Source: Clostridiales bacterium (GTDB taxonomy: Bacteria; Bacillota; Clostridia; Clostridiales; Oxobacteraceae). Taken from it: DNA of 36,486 nt. Below the pieces are notes generated by a model. The model saw only the letters and a program-made list of their open reading frames with translations, was not told where the DNA came from and ran no database searches. The first letter of the stretch is position 1, and every line of letters starts with the position of its first letter. Shown piece by piece: positions 1 through 8,709 of the stretch. A program made the position numbers and the translations under genes. Location of the stretch: the NCBI GenBank assembly GCA_030016385.1, contig JASEJN010000035.1:1-36486 (forward strand), written 5' to 3'.

Positions 1-127
1 GCAAAAGTGGGGAATTTCTTCTGCAACTTTGTCCTATTTTATTTTGCAACAAACAGGGATCAGTTCATTAAAATTGTTTACAAGCTCGTTTTATTTAAAA
101 CCATTTTATAAATTAAAAGAAGTTTTT

Positions 128-1192
128 TTATTTTCTAAAGCTTTTGCAAGCATCTACATAAGCCAGTATGTTCTCCCAAGGCACCTCAGGTTCAAGCATA
201 TGCGTCGGAGTGCAGCACAATCCGCCTTTATCCCCTGCTATTTCAAGGTTTTTATAGACTGTATCTCTAATCTCTTCAGGAGTGCCAAAGGGCATGATTG
301 TCTGGGTCCCTATAGTACCATTGAAGGAAAGCCTGTTGCCGAATTCCTCATGTATCTCCTTAAAATCCATACATTCAGGCTGAACCGGATTCAACACATC
401 AATACCTGCATCAATCAAATCATTTATAAAAGGTTTCACATATCCACAGGAATGGTATATTATAATCACATCCTGTTTTTCTTTCCTTATTGCATCTATG
501 ACCTTTTTCAATCTCGGCTTAAGCCAGGTCCGATACATTTCTTTGCTCATCATAATGGTTTTCTGCATGCCTATATCGTCGCCAAGCTTTATTATATCCA
601 CACCGGACCTGGCATAAGCAGTCCCTCTTATACAAGCAGCCTCTGTTACCCTGTCAAGAAGATATTCGGCCTTTTCGTCCTCCATCATCATATCCATCAT
701 GAGCTCTTCCATGCTTCTCATATACCAGCTTGTTTCCCATATTGTACATTCCATGCCCCCTACGGCTGCCAATCCCATGGCATGTATGTCCTCCACCTGT
801 TTCTTCTGGTGTTCTCCGCTTGCCATGCTGTAATCGGGGAAAGGATATTCTTCAAGCCGGCTCAGGCTGTCGATGTTCGCCAGGGGATGTCTCATCCTTG
901 TCATATGTTTTGAAGTTTCGCTTCCGGGTTCATAAGCCACTCCCCATACATCAAAGGTTGTCCCAGGCAGCAGCTCATAATCATAATAACTTCGGAATTT
1001 TTCAGTATCCACATCGGGAAGTCTTAAATCGTCAACCGTTCTTGACGAAAATCCAAAATACTCAGCATAGTCAGTCCGGCCTGTCCTCTCCTTAAAAGTT
1101 TCATACAATGATGGGCACAAATTAAACTCTACAGGGACCTCACTGTAACCCTGCCTCCTGTATAACGAAATAAGGTTGTCTCTTTTATTCAT
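128..1192 (-). CDS. URO-D family (uroporphyrinogen decarboxylase-like) protein, probable corrinoid/zinc methyltransferase type
   Basis: The 354-aa protein has the length and fold signature of the URO-D superfamily. An HSCG motif lies at residues 247-250, followed by VKPFINDLIDAGIDVLNPVQP, and a Cys pair sits at 326-327 in GGLCCTPTHM. The His-x-Cys plus a distal Cys is the zinc-ligand pattern of the MtaA/MtbA-like methyltransferase branch, rather than of haem-pathway HemE. That makes methyl transfer to or from a corrinoid or thiol more likely than uroporphyrinogen decarboxylation, but the substrate cannot be read from sequence. The start is well placed: GGAGG lies 9 nt before the ATG. No corrinoid protein or other methyltransferase gene is adjacent, so pathway context is missing. 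The gene appears monocistronic, with its 3' end close to the window edge. An HemE-like role is the less likely alternative. Confidence 0.85.
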   Translation of the reverse strand: MNKRDNLISLYRRQGYSEVPVEFNLCPSLYETFKERTGRTDYAEYFGFSSRTVDDLRLPDVDTEKFRSYYDYELLPGTTFDVWGVAYEPGSETSKHMTRMRHPLANIDSLSRLEEYPFPDYSMASGEHQKKQVEDIHAMGLAAVGGMECTIWETSWYMRSMEELMMDMMMEDEKAEYLLDRVTEAACIRGTAYARSGVDIIKLGDDIGMQKTIMMSKEMYRTWLKPRLKKVIDAIRKEKQDVIIIYHSCGYVKPFINDLIDAGIDVLNPVQPECMDFKEIHEEFGNRLSFNGTIGTQTIMPFGTPEEIRDTVYKNLEIAGDKGGLCCTPTHMLEPEVPWENILAYVDACKSFRK

Positions 1193-1241
1193 ATGTAGTA
1201 ACCTCCATATATTTTATTTTCAAGATTTCATACAAAGAAAT

Positions 1242-1355
1242 GAAGGGACGGTTCACAACATTATGGCATTGACATATACCCCAGTGGCCTATCTATCGGA
1301 TTTATATATACCTAAATTCCGAACAATGATATGTGAAAGATGAATGAACTGTCCC
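1242..1355. repeat. Dispersed intergenic repeat, copy A, with inverted ends
   Basis: The sequence GGGACGGTTCA (1245-1255) is matched by an inverted TGAACTGTCCC at 1345-1355, giving an 11-bp inverted repeat with one mismatch, ~90 nt apart. The first 30 nt (1242-1271) match 25 of 30 positions at 3223-3252. The 198-nt gap between the URO-D gene and the DUF3307 gene holds little else. Confidence 0.6.
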
Positions 1356-1390
1356 ACATCTACGCATATTTTTTATATGTATTATCATCT

Positions 1391-2257
1391 CTATGGCATT
1401 TTACAATATAATTTGAATAATTCCCCTAAAATTATCGCTATTAAAGAGCTCGAGAGGGTCCCGACAAGATAATAATCACTGAAATCATTGCTCCTAAACT
1501 GCCTGAACCTGGCTATAGATTTGGCTGCAATCACGAATGCTATGCTTTCATAATGAGAACTTATAACAAACAGGAAAATAATTATCCTCTCAAGTATTCC
1601 TATGGCTTCTCCATATTTATACGGCGATTTATTCCGATCTTCATTGGCAGCTGCCGTCTCCTGTATCGTCTCGTTTGCCGGTATTTTGGCCGTATGAGTA
1701 CTCTGCATGCTTCTTTTATCAGCCTGGCTGTCTTTAAGCTGTTCCGGTAAATTTAAAAAAAGCTTTACTGCGACAGTCCCACCATTTATTAGAAAAAGCA
1801 TGCATGAGATAAATAAAATGGTGGAGGTAAAATTGCCATATTGAGCATGTTCCAATTCGGGATATGTAAGGTGCAGCCATACAGCCGCTTTTTGTCCTGC
1901 CAAGTTAAGTGTTACCCTTTTATACAGGGGATTCAATACAAATATAAATGCTATATGTAAAATCTGGTCAATTATAAAAAATACTATTTGCAGCTCACAT
2001 TTAAACTTTTTTTCACAATTTATTTTTAAATAGTCTATTATAAAATGTGAAATGGATAGTATAAGGATACATAAAACCATATAGCCGCCGATAAGAGGAA
2101 GAGTCAGTACAAAAACAGAAGCAAGGAACATCAGGGAATGTTTTAAAAGTATTTTGGAATCTTTTCTCTTCAGCCTGCTCATAACATCATTCTGAATATA
2201 AAAGTCATTAAGCACATGGCTTAATATAAATAGATTTATTATCATTTTGTTGTACAT
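1391..2257 (-). CDS. DUF3307 family integral membrane protein
   Basis: This is a hydrophobic protein whose N-terminal part (about 120 residues) has the DUF3307 pattern: an LSHVLNDFYIQND motif, then membrane segments and an HFIIDYLK motif. Later come two more membrane stretches, a polar linker of ~45 residues (about 185-230) and a further hydrophobic C-terminal part. Its function is unknown. It lies downstream of a SatD-family gene on the same strand, a pairing known in Firmicutes where SatD and DUF3307 proteins are neighbours. An upstream in-frame ATG at 2281 has no ribosome site. GGTGAGG lies 6 nt before the ATG at 2257, so that start is preferred (288 aa instead of 296). A membrane-localised partner of SatD is a reasonable but unproven reading. 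Confidence 0.75.
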   Translation of the reverse strand: MYNKMIINLFILSHVLNDFYIQNDVMSRLKRKDSKILLKHSLMFLASVFVLTLPLIGGYMVLCILILSISHFIIDYLKINCEKKFKCELQIVFFIIDQILHIAFIFVLNPLYKRVTLNLAGQKAAVWLHLTYPELEHAQYGNFTSTILFISCMLFLINGGTVAVKLFLNLPEQLKDSQADKRSMQSTHTAKIPANETIQETAAANEDRNKSPYKYGEAIGILERIIIFLFVISSHYESIAFVIAAKSIARFRQFRSNDFSDYYLVGTLSSSLIAIILGELFKLYCKMP

Positions 2258-2327
2258 ATAAAACCTCACCAGTTTCTTCATAAAATATTCATCTGCTATA
2301 ATGCATTTAAGGCGTATATTTTATGTT

Positions 2328-2414
2328 TATGTATTGTACAATGCATATTTCATAAGTATGTACTATACAGTGCATATTTCATGAGTATGCATTATGGAGT
2401 GTATCATTTTTTAT
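2328..2414. repeat. Three imperfect tandem copies of a 29-bp unit
   Basis: Units at 2328-2356, 2357-2385 and 2386-2414 each begin TATG and share the core TGCATATTTCAT (weaker in unit 3). Units 1 and 2 differ at only a few positions. The array fills the gap between satD-like and DUF3307 genes, immediately upstream of the latter, so it may be regulatory. Confidence 0.7.
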
Positions 2415-2434
2415 AATGTCTGCTTATAATTTCA

Positions 2435-3079
2435 TCAAGCATTGTGTCCACCATATTTCCGCTTAAGAAAATCAACAATATTCTTTTCTGCATATTTTAT
2501 TTCATAATAACCTGCATTATTTAATAACCTGCTAACCGATCCCTGAGTCACTTTCAGCTCGTCAGCCACGGCACACTGAGATTTTTTCTTATTATATAGC
2601 TCAATAGCCTGGTTCTGCTTTGGAGTCATTTTATCTTTATATACCTCCATAAGATAAATCAATGAATTTATCAATTCATCTTCAGCGGAGCCTGTACAAA
2701 AACAAATGGACGGCTTTTTCTCCTTGGCACGCATCACCATACTGCGGGCATTATGATATGCCGGTCCGTCAGACCTTATTGCAATACTATAATCCGGCTG
2801 TATATCCATTCCTCCAATGCCTACGCCATATACAAGCTTAACCGGCTTCATGTTCTGCGAAATAAATTTTATTATCTCGCAGCTCAAATAAGAATACTTT
2901 CCATACAGCAGCCCCTGAAACTCGTCACCAAGGGTAACAGTAAACCTTGATGCAATATACTCCTTATATTTGTCATTTACCATATGCTCAACTACACCAA
3001 CGAATTGCTTCTGTACCTCAACACGATTGCCAAGCTCTCTTGACTTAACAATATCGCCTATTATAGCACAATAGTCCAT
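2435..3079 (-). CDS. SatD family protein with C-terminal helix-turn-helix
   Basis: The 214-aa protein starts MDYCAIIGDIVKSRELGNR, the conserved N-terminus of the SatD family, first noted in the Streptococcus mutans sat (secretion and acid tolerance) locus. It also has the TVTLGDEFQGLL motif of that family at about residues 48-59. Its last ~60 residues contain a predicted helix-turn-helix (AVADELKVTQGSVSRLL), so DNA binding is likely. The biochemical role of SatD is not established. AGGGG sits 8 nt before the ATG. The gene is followed 180 nt downstream by the DUF3307 membrane protein on the same strand, suggesting a shared unit interrupted by the 29-bp tandem repeats. Confidence 0.8.
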   Translation of the reverse strand: MDYCAIIGDIVKSRELGNRVEVQKQFVGVVEHMVNDKYKEYIASRFTVTLGDEFQGLLYGKYSYLSCEIIKFISQNMKPVKLVYGVGIGGMDIQPDYSIAIRSDGPAYHNARSMVMRAKEKKPSICFCTGSAEDELINSLIYLMEVYKDKMTPKQNQAIELYNKKKSQCAVADELKVTQGSVSRLLNNAGYYEIKYAEKNIVDFLKRKYGGHNA

Positions 3080-3222
3080 CTATAATTCCCCTCTTTATCA
3101 TAAAACTGCGGGCTGTTATTTGTCTTCAAAAAAGTATTCCTTTATAATAAAATTTAACATCATTATCTTGAATTTGTAAAGATGGTAAGGCTGATGAATA
3201 TTTTTTTATTGTGATACAAGGT

Positions 3223-3253
3223 GAAGGTACAGTTCACGACATTATAGCACTGT
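3223..3253. repeat. Dispersed intergenic repeat, copy B
   Basis: GAAGGTACAGTTCACGACAT (3223-3242) and the next 10 nt match copy A at 1242-1271 with about 25 of 30 identities. It lies in the 341-nt gap between satD-like and the MATE gene. Apart from this repeat and the MATE promoter, that gap shows nothing else. Confidence 0.55.
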
Positions 3254-3355
3254 TAACTCATTGATAAACTGCAACATGAACTTTTCATATTATTTCTGCC
3301 TTCTCACCCTGCGTTTGAGCATTACCGCAGCAAAGACAACTAAAAAATGTATGCA

Positions 3356-3385
3356 TTGACAAAACAAAGTCTTAAATGATATGCT
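3356..3385 (+). promoter_or_regulatory. Predicted sigma-A promoter of the MATE gene
   Basis: TTGACA (3356-3361), an 18-nt spacer and TATGCT (3380-3385) lie ~35 nt upstream of the MATE start, whose ribosome site is AAGGAG at 3408-3413. Confidence 0.6.
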
Positions 3386-3420
3386 CATTGCGTATATATA
3401 CATAAAAAAGGAGCAGCTTA

Positions 3421-4806
3421 ATGCAAATGTCATCAAGTAAAGGTTTGTACAAAAGAGTTATACAGCTTATGATTCCTATAGCTTTACAGAACGTCATTAC
3501 ATATTTGGTAGGTTTTACAGATAATTATATGGTAGGCGTCCTTGGAGACCGTCCTCTGGCAGGGACATACGCTGCCAGTCAGCTGCAGAACATACTGCAA
3601 ATGCTGGTAATCGGCCTGGGGGCTGCTATTACAATTTTAGCCTCTCAATACTGGGGGAAAAAGGATACGGAAAGTATTAAAAGCATCACTGTTCTGGCCC
3701 TCAAGTTCAGTGTAGGAGCAGGGCTTGTATTCTTTATTGCATCATTGTTTTTTCCCGCACAGATACTCGGCATCTTTACAAATGATCAAGGTGTACTGAA
3801 TGAAGGCCTTAAGTTTACGTATGTAATCCGCTATACATATGTTTTCTTCTGCATTACACAGGTTCTGATCTCTTCCATGCGCAGTGTGGAAAGAGTAAAA
3901 ATCGGAATGAACATAACCATTATTACATTTTTCGTTAATCTATTCTTCAACTGGGTATTCATCTACGGCCACCTTGGAGCACCGGCTCTTGGCGTAGCCG
4001 GCTCGGCTATTTCAACATTAATAGCCCGTATAATTGAAACCATTATAATGGTTGTCTATGTGAGATTCATAGATGACAGGCTGCTTCTCAGGTTTAAAGA
4101 CTTGTTCAAATCAAACGCTGTTTTTGTAAAGGACTTCTTCAAGTACGGCTCTCCCGTAATACTGGGAGATATACTCTGGGGAATCAACCTGGCAGTGCAG
4201 GGCCTCATTATAGGCAGGCTTGGGGAGACTGCCATGGCTTCAGTCAGCATTACCAATAATGTTTTCTCCATTATGGGTGTTGCCGTATATGGAACAGCGG
4301 GAGCATCCGCAATAATTATCGGAAAAACCGTTGGTTCAGGGGATTATGAAAGAGTAAAGGAGTATGCAAAAAAACTGCAGATACTGTTCTTGATTATGGG
4401 AATAATTTCCGGTTCTGCTTTATTTGCACTGAAAGGCCTCATACTGCATTTTTATAATTTGTCGGGAAACTTATCAGCAGATACCATTACCATGGCAACA
4501 CAGTTTTTAATAGTGCTGTCCATTACGATGGTGGGTACCTCTTACCAGATGTCAACGTTGACAGGCATTGTCCGTGCAGGAGGCGCCATTTACTTTGTAC
4601 TTGTAAATGATTTTATATTTGTCTGGTTTATAGTTATTCCATCGGCCTTGATAGCACAGACTGTATTTCATGCCTCGCCTTTGATTGTATTTGCCTGCCT
4701 TAAAAGTGATCAGATACTTAAATGCGCCGTGGCAGTTGTAAAAGTAAACCGCTTTAATTGGATTAAAAAACTTACAAGAGAACCTGCTAAAACTGTCAGC
4801 GCTTGA
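3421..4806 (+). CDS. MATE family efflux transporter
   Basis: This 461-aa polytopic membrane protein shows about 12 hydrophobic segments and the MATE family layout. It begins with an amphipathic KRVIQLMIPIALQNVITYL segment, followed by the DNYMVG motif in the first loop. The equivalent NNVFSIMGVAVYGTAGASAI segment at the start of the second half reflects the internal duplication of the family. The length is typical. MATE proteins export drugs or metabolites by Na+ or H+ antiport. AAGGAG lies 7 nt before the ATG and a TTGACA-type promoter precedes it. The gene ends at a hairpin shared with the convergent ABC exporter operon. Co-location with a second, unrelated multidrug pump suggests an efflux locus, but no regulator of the MATE gene itself is evident. 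Confidence 0.92.
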   Translation: MQMSSSKGLYKRVIQLMIPIALQNVITYLVGFTDNYMVGVLGDRPLAGTYAASQLQNILQMLVIGLGAAITILASQYWGKKDTESIKSITVLALKFSVGAGLVFFIASLFFPAQILGIFTNDQGVLNEGLKFTYVIRYTYVFFCITQVLISSMRSVERVKIGMNITIITFFVNLFFNWVFIYGHLGAPALGVAGSAISTLIARIIETIIMVVYVRFIDDRLLLRFKDLFKSNAVFVKDFFKYGSPVILGDILWGINLAVQGLIIGRLGETAMASVSITNNVFSIMGVAVYGTAGASAIIIGKTVGSGDYERVKEYAKKLQILFLIMGIISGSALFALKGLILHFYNLSGNLSADTITMATQFLIVLSITMVGTSYQMSTLTGIVRAGGAIYFVLVNDFIFVWFIVIPSALIAQTVFHASPLIVFACLKSDQILKCAVAVVKVNRFNWIKKLTREPAKTVSA

Positions 4807-4828
4807 TTCTTGGAAAATATATGGACGT

Positions 4829-4870
4829 AAAAAAAGGCAAGCCATACATTTCGCGGCTTACCTCTTTATT
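4829..4870. terminator. Hairpin terminator between convergent MATE and ABC genes
   Basis: GGCAAGCC (4836-4843) pairs with GGCTTACC (4855-4862), including one G-T pair. Seven A residues precede it, which are a T-run for the minus-strand ABC operon. The plus side is followed by TCTTTATTT, so it may work both ways. Confidence 0.7.
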
Positions 4871-4911
4871 TACTTCTTTAACACTACATATAACAGAACA
4901 AAGTTGATGGT

Positions 4912-6840
4912 TTATTCCAATTCAAAAGCGCCTGTATACAACTGATAATACTTCCCTCTCTGGGCAATCAGTTCTTTATGGTCACCCTTTTCAATAATTC
5001 GGCCGTTTTCAAGAACCATTATAACATCCGAATTTTGCACAGTTGAAAGGCGATGGGCAATGACAAATACGGTCCTGCTCCTCATAATGGAATCCATGCC
5101 GCGCTGTACAAGGGCCTCCGTACGGGTATCAATCGAGGATGTCGCCTCATCCAAAATCATAACAGGAGGGTCGGCCACGGCGGCGCGGGCGATGGAAATC
5201 AACTGTCTTTGGCCCTGCGACAGGCCGCTGCCGTCGCCTGAAAGAATGGTCTGATAACCCTTTGGCAGCATCCTTATAAAACTGTCCGCATTTGCAAGTT
5301 TGGCTGCCGCAATGCATTCTTCATCGGTTGCGTCCAGCCTGCCGTAACGTATATTCTCCATGACGGTTCCTGTAAACAGGTTGACATCCTGCAGGACTAT
5401 ACCAAGAGACCGTCTCAAGTCGCTCTTTTTAATTTTATTTATATTTATACCGTCATAGCGGATTTTGCCGTCCGTAATGTCATAGAAGCGGTTAAGCAAA
5501 TTGGTAATAGTGGTTTTCCCCGCGCCTGTTGCGCCAACTAATGCGACCTTTTGTCCGGGCTTTGCATGCAAAGTAATATTATGCAGTACAATCTTGTTTT
5601 CCTCATATCCGAAGTCCACATTATAAAATTGAATCTCGCCCTTTAGTTCAGTTAATGTTACCGTGGAGTCGCCGTGAGGATGCTTCCACGCCCATAATTC
5701 CGTACGCTCCCCGGTTTCAACCAAAACGCCGTTTTCCTTTTTTGCATTGACAAGGGTGACATAACCTCCATCGGTTTCACTTTTCTCATCCAATAGTTTA
5801 AAGACTCTATCTGCCCCCGCAAGTGCCATAATGACGGAATTTATCTGCTGAGATACCTGTCCAATCGGCATCACAAAGCTTCTGGACAATTGCAGGAATG
5901 AAGCAATCATACCAAGCGACATAACATCTGCGCCTGTCAGGCTTATATTGGTAACTTTGGCAATGCCCATTGCACCGCCTGCAACCGCAATCAATACATA
6001 CAAAACATATCCGAGGTTGTTCATGACAGGCATCAGTATGTTGGCATATTTATTAGCCTCGGTCGCGTTGGTGCAAAGCTCATCATTTTTCTTGTCAAAT
6101 GTTTCTTCCGCCTTTTCTTCATGGCAGAATACCTTTACAACCTTCTGGCCGTTAATCATTTCCTCGATATAGCCGTTTATGTCGCCAATTGATTCCTGCT
6201 GTTTCACAAAATAGATTCCGCTTTTCCCTGTGATTTTGCGGGTGACTTTCGATATAACATAGATGAAAACAATAACAAAGAGGCTGAGCCATACGCTGAT
6301 ATATAGCATTGCAAAAAATACTGCAACTATAGTAAATATAGAAGAAATCACCTGCGGAATGCTCATCGAAATCATTTGGCGGAGCGTATCGATATCATTT
6401 GTATAATGGCTCATGATATCGCCATGAGTGTGGGTATCAAAATATTTTATAGGCAAGGTCTGCATATGAGAAAACATTTGATCACGTATTTTTTTCTGTA
6501 CACCCTGCGCAATAACAACCATTGTCCTGTTGTAAAACAATGTTGCCAGGACACCAATAAGAAAAATGCCACCCATCAATATTATAGCTCTCAGCAAACC
6601 TGAAAAATCAGGTACCGCTTGAAGCAGAAGCGGGGAAATAAATTCATCTATCAGTTTTTGCAAAAACAGCGAGGAAACCGCACCCGTAACGGAACTGACC
6701 AAAATGCAGACAATAACAAAAATAAAATACAATCTGTACTGCTTCAGATAAGAAAGTAGCCGTTTTACCGTGCCCGGGTTCATTTTACCTCTTGGTGCAA
6801 TTCCATGCATATTGCGGCCGGGGCCCATAGGTCTATTCAT
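4912..6840 (-). CDS. Heterodimeric ABC exporter, catalytic-site subunit (permease-ATPase)
   Basis: The 642-aa protein is a half-transporter with six predicted membrane segments (about residues 35-330) followed by an ATPase domain. Walker A is GATGAGKT (436-443), Walker B is MILDEA with catalytic Glu565, and the switch His596 is in IAHRLSTV. These are canonical. Its signature is LSQGQ (540-544) instead of LSGGQ. The partner upstream has the reverse pattern, with a defective Walker B and H-loop but a standard SGGQ signature. The two together would therefore form one working and one degenerate ATP site, as in TM287/288 or BmrCD-type exporters. A Gly/Pro-rich extension of ~20 residues (MNRPMGPGRN...) precedes the first helix. 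Its start overlaps the partner stop by 8 nt and has GGGGG 8 nt upstream. Probable multidrug export, controlled by the MarR gene upstream. Confidence 0.93.
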   Translation of the reverse strand: MNRPMGPGRNMHGIAPRGKMNPGTVKRLLSYLKQYRLYFIFVIVCILVSSVTGAVSSLFLQKLIDEFISPLLLQAVPDFSGLLRAIILMGGIFLIGVLATLFYNRTMVVIAQGVQKKIRDQMFSHMQTLPIKYFDTHTHGDIMSHYTNDIDTLRQMISMSIPQVISSIFTIVAVFFAMLYISVWLSLFVIVFIYVISKVTRKITGKSGIYFVKQQESIGDINGYIEEMINGQKVVKVFCHEEKAEETFDKKNDELCTNATEANKYANILMPVMNNLGYVLYVLIAVAGGAMGIAKVTNISLTGADVMSLGMIASFLQLSRSFVMPIGQVSQQINSVIMALAGADRVFKLLDEKSETDGGYVTLVNAKKENGVLVETGERTELWAWKHPHGDSTVTLTELKGEIQFYNVDFGYEENKIVLHNITLHAKPGQKVALVGATGAGKTTITNLLNRFYDITDGKIRYDGININKIKKSDLRRSLGIVLQDVNLFTGTVMENIRYGRLDATDEECIAAAKLANADSFIRMLPKGYQTILSGDGSGLSQGQRQLISIARAAVADPPVMILDEATSSIDTRTEALVQRGMDSIMRSRTVFVIAHRLSTVQNSDVIMVLENGRIIEKGDHKELIAQRGKYYQLYTGAFELE

Positions 6841-8584
6841 TTTCCTTACCCCCTTTTACCTGTGATTCATAGACTTCCCTGTAAATGGAGCTGCTCTTCA
6901 GCAGTTCTTCATGTGTGCCGACTGCGCTGACTTTTCCATCATCCATTACAATAATTTTATCGGCATCCTGGACGGAAGCAACACGCTGCGCAATAATCAA
7001 TTTTGTCGTATCCGGAATCTCGTCATGGAAAGCACGGCGTATAAGCGCATCTGTTTTGGTATCAACCGCACTGGTTGAATCATCCAGAATCAGTATTTTA
7101 GGCTTCTTCAAAAGTGCCCTTGCAATGCACAAACGCTGTTTCTGTCCGCCTGAAACATTGGTACCTCCTTGCTCTATATAGGTATCATACTTGTCAGGGA
7201 AGGCCTGGATGAAATCATCCGCCTGCGCCAGTTTGCATGCACGTACCAGGCCTTCATCGGTTGCATTTGCATCGCCCCAGCGGAGGTTTTCTTTGATGGT
7301 ACCAGAGAACAGCACATTTTTTTGAAGCACCATTGCCACCTGGTTTCGGAGAGTCTCAATGTCATATTTACGGACATCGACGCCGCCGACAGTTACACGG
7401 CCCGCTGTAACATCATATAACCGGGGTATCAGCTGCACAAGGCTTGTTTTTGAAGAACCAGTTCCGCCAAGAATGCCTATGGTTTCGCCTGATTTTATTT
7501 TAAGGTTGATGCCGTTTAAGACCAGCTTTTCCACATTTCTCACATAGCTGAAATCCACGTTTTCAAAGCAAATATCACCATTTTGAACGGCATACACAGG
7601 AGCGTCACAATTTTTTAAATCGCTTTCCTCATCCATCAGTTCTACAATTCTTTCAGCAGATGCCCTCGATATTATAATCATTACAAACACCATTGAAAGT
7701 CCCATAAGGCTTCCCAAAATCTGCATCGTATAGGCAAGAAGGCTCATTAGCTCTCCTGTACTCAGCCCGTTTTGAGGGTTGCCGCCGCATGCCACAATAA
7801 CCCTTGCCCCGAACCACGAAATCAAAAGCACGCAGGCATAAGTGCTGAACTGCATCAAAGGCATATTGAATGCAATTGTCTTTTCTGCTCTTGAAAAACC
7901 GGTATAGATGTCTTTGGAAATATCGGCAAACTTTTTATTTTCATGGTCCTCGCGGATAAAGGACTTTACGACACGGATGCCATGAAGATTTTCTTCGACA
8001 ACATTGTTAAGCTTGTCATATGTTTTAAATACCCTCTGAAAAATCGGATGTACATGCCTTACAATCAGATACAGACCGGTCCCAAGGAGCGGTACGAACG
8101 CAACAAAAATAAGAGTAAGCTTTGCGTCGATGCTGAATGAGGCTATCAAGGAAAAAGCCAACATAAGCGGCGCACGGAATGCCATGCGGATAGTCATCTG
8201 ATAAGCCATCTGCACATTGGTAACATCGGTTGTCAAACGGGTTATAATGCTTCCTGTTGAAAACTTATCAATATTTGAAAACGAAAAGTTCTGTACATTA
8301 TAATACATGTCATGGCGAAGATTCTTTGCAAATCCGGAGGATGCAATTGCCGCACTGCGTCCTGCCAGTGCACCGAAGAACAAAGAAATAAATGCAGCTA
8401 TCAATAATGCAACACCAATCTCTATGATATATGGCATATTGCCGCCATCAATGCCTTTATCAATCAATCTCGCCATAAAAAGCGGAATAACTACTTCCAT
8501 AATGACTTCCATTGTAACATAAGTAGGCGCAAGTATTGAATCTTTTTTATACTGCCTTACGCAGCTTGCCAGTCGTTTAATCAT
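6833..8584 (-). CDS. Heterodimeric ABC exporter, degenerate-site subunit (permease-ATPase)
   Basis: The 583-aa half-transporter has membrane segments over about residues 15-310 and an ATPase domain after 335. Key ATPase residues are altered: Walker A is GGTGSSKT (373-380, Ser in place of the last Gly), Walker B is ILILDD (Asp502 in place of catalytic Glu), and the switch residue is Gln533 (IAQR) in place of His. The signature VSGGQ (477-481) is intact. This is the standard asymmetry of heterodimeric bacterial multidrug exporters, where this chain supplies the degenerate Walker site. The start codon follows GGGGGG by ~8 nt. The gene is first in an operon with the other half-transporter (8-nt overlap) and 125 nt downstream of a MarR gene. 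Three inverted-repeat units lie in that gap. Confidence 0.93.
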   Translation of the reverse strand: MIKRLASCVRQYKKDSILAPTYVTMEVIMEVVIPLFMARLIDKGIDGGNMPYIIEIGVALLIAAFISLFFGALAGRSAAIASSGFAKNLRHDMYYNVQNFSFSNIDKFSTGSIITRLTTDVTNVQMAYQMTIRMAFRAPLMLAFSLIASFSIDAKLTLIFVAFVPLLGTGLYLIVRHVHPIFQRVFKTYDKLNNVVEENLHGIRVVKSFIREDHENKKFADISKDIYTGFSRAEKTIAFNMPLMQFSTYACVLLISWFGARVIVACGGNPQNGLSTGELMSLLAYTMQILGSLMGLSMVFVMIIISRASAERIVELMDEESDLKNCDAPVYAVQNGDICFENVDFSYVRNVEKLVLNGINLKIKSGETIGILGGTGSSKTSLVQLIPRLYDVTAGRVTVGGVDVRKYDIETLRNQVAMVLQKNVLFSGTIKENLRWGDANATDEGLVRACKLAQADDFIQAFPDKYDTYIEQGGTNVSGGQKQRLCIARALLKKPKILILDDSTSAVDTKTDALIRRAFHDEIPDTTKLIIAQRVASVQDADKIIVMDDGKVSAVGTHEELLKSSSIYREVYESQVKGGKENE

Positions 8585-8617
8585 TCATATTTCCCCCCAG
8601 TCATAAATCCTAAAAAT

Positions 8618-8666
8618 GTTTCCAAAAGAAACTGTTTCAGATGGAAACGATGTTTGACGTCAAACA
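8618..8666. promoter_or_regulatory. Cluster of three inverted-repeat units upstream of the ABC exporter genes
   Basis: Three units occur in a row: GTTTC-N5-GAAAC at 8618-8632, GTTTC-N5-GAAAC at 8634-8648, and a perfect 16-bp palindrome TGTTTGACGTCAAACA at 8651-8666. Centres are ~16-18 bp apart. Placement between marR and the ABC genes suggests operator half-sites or leader hairpins. The regulator is not identified by sequence. Confidence 0.55.
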
Positions 8667-8709
8667 ATTATTTCAAAAATAAAGTCGATCTTTTATATCG
8701 GCATGGTGA

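Noticed and set aside
29..913. Long open frame on the plus strand at the left edge
   Set aside because: It lies antisense to the URO-D gene, has no ribosome site and its translation is rich in Cys, His and Phe without any family pattern.
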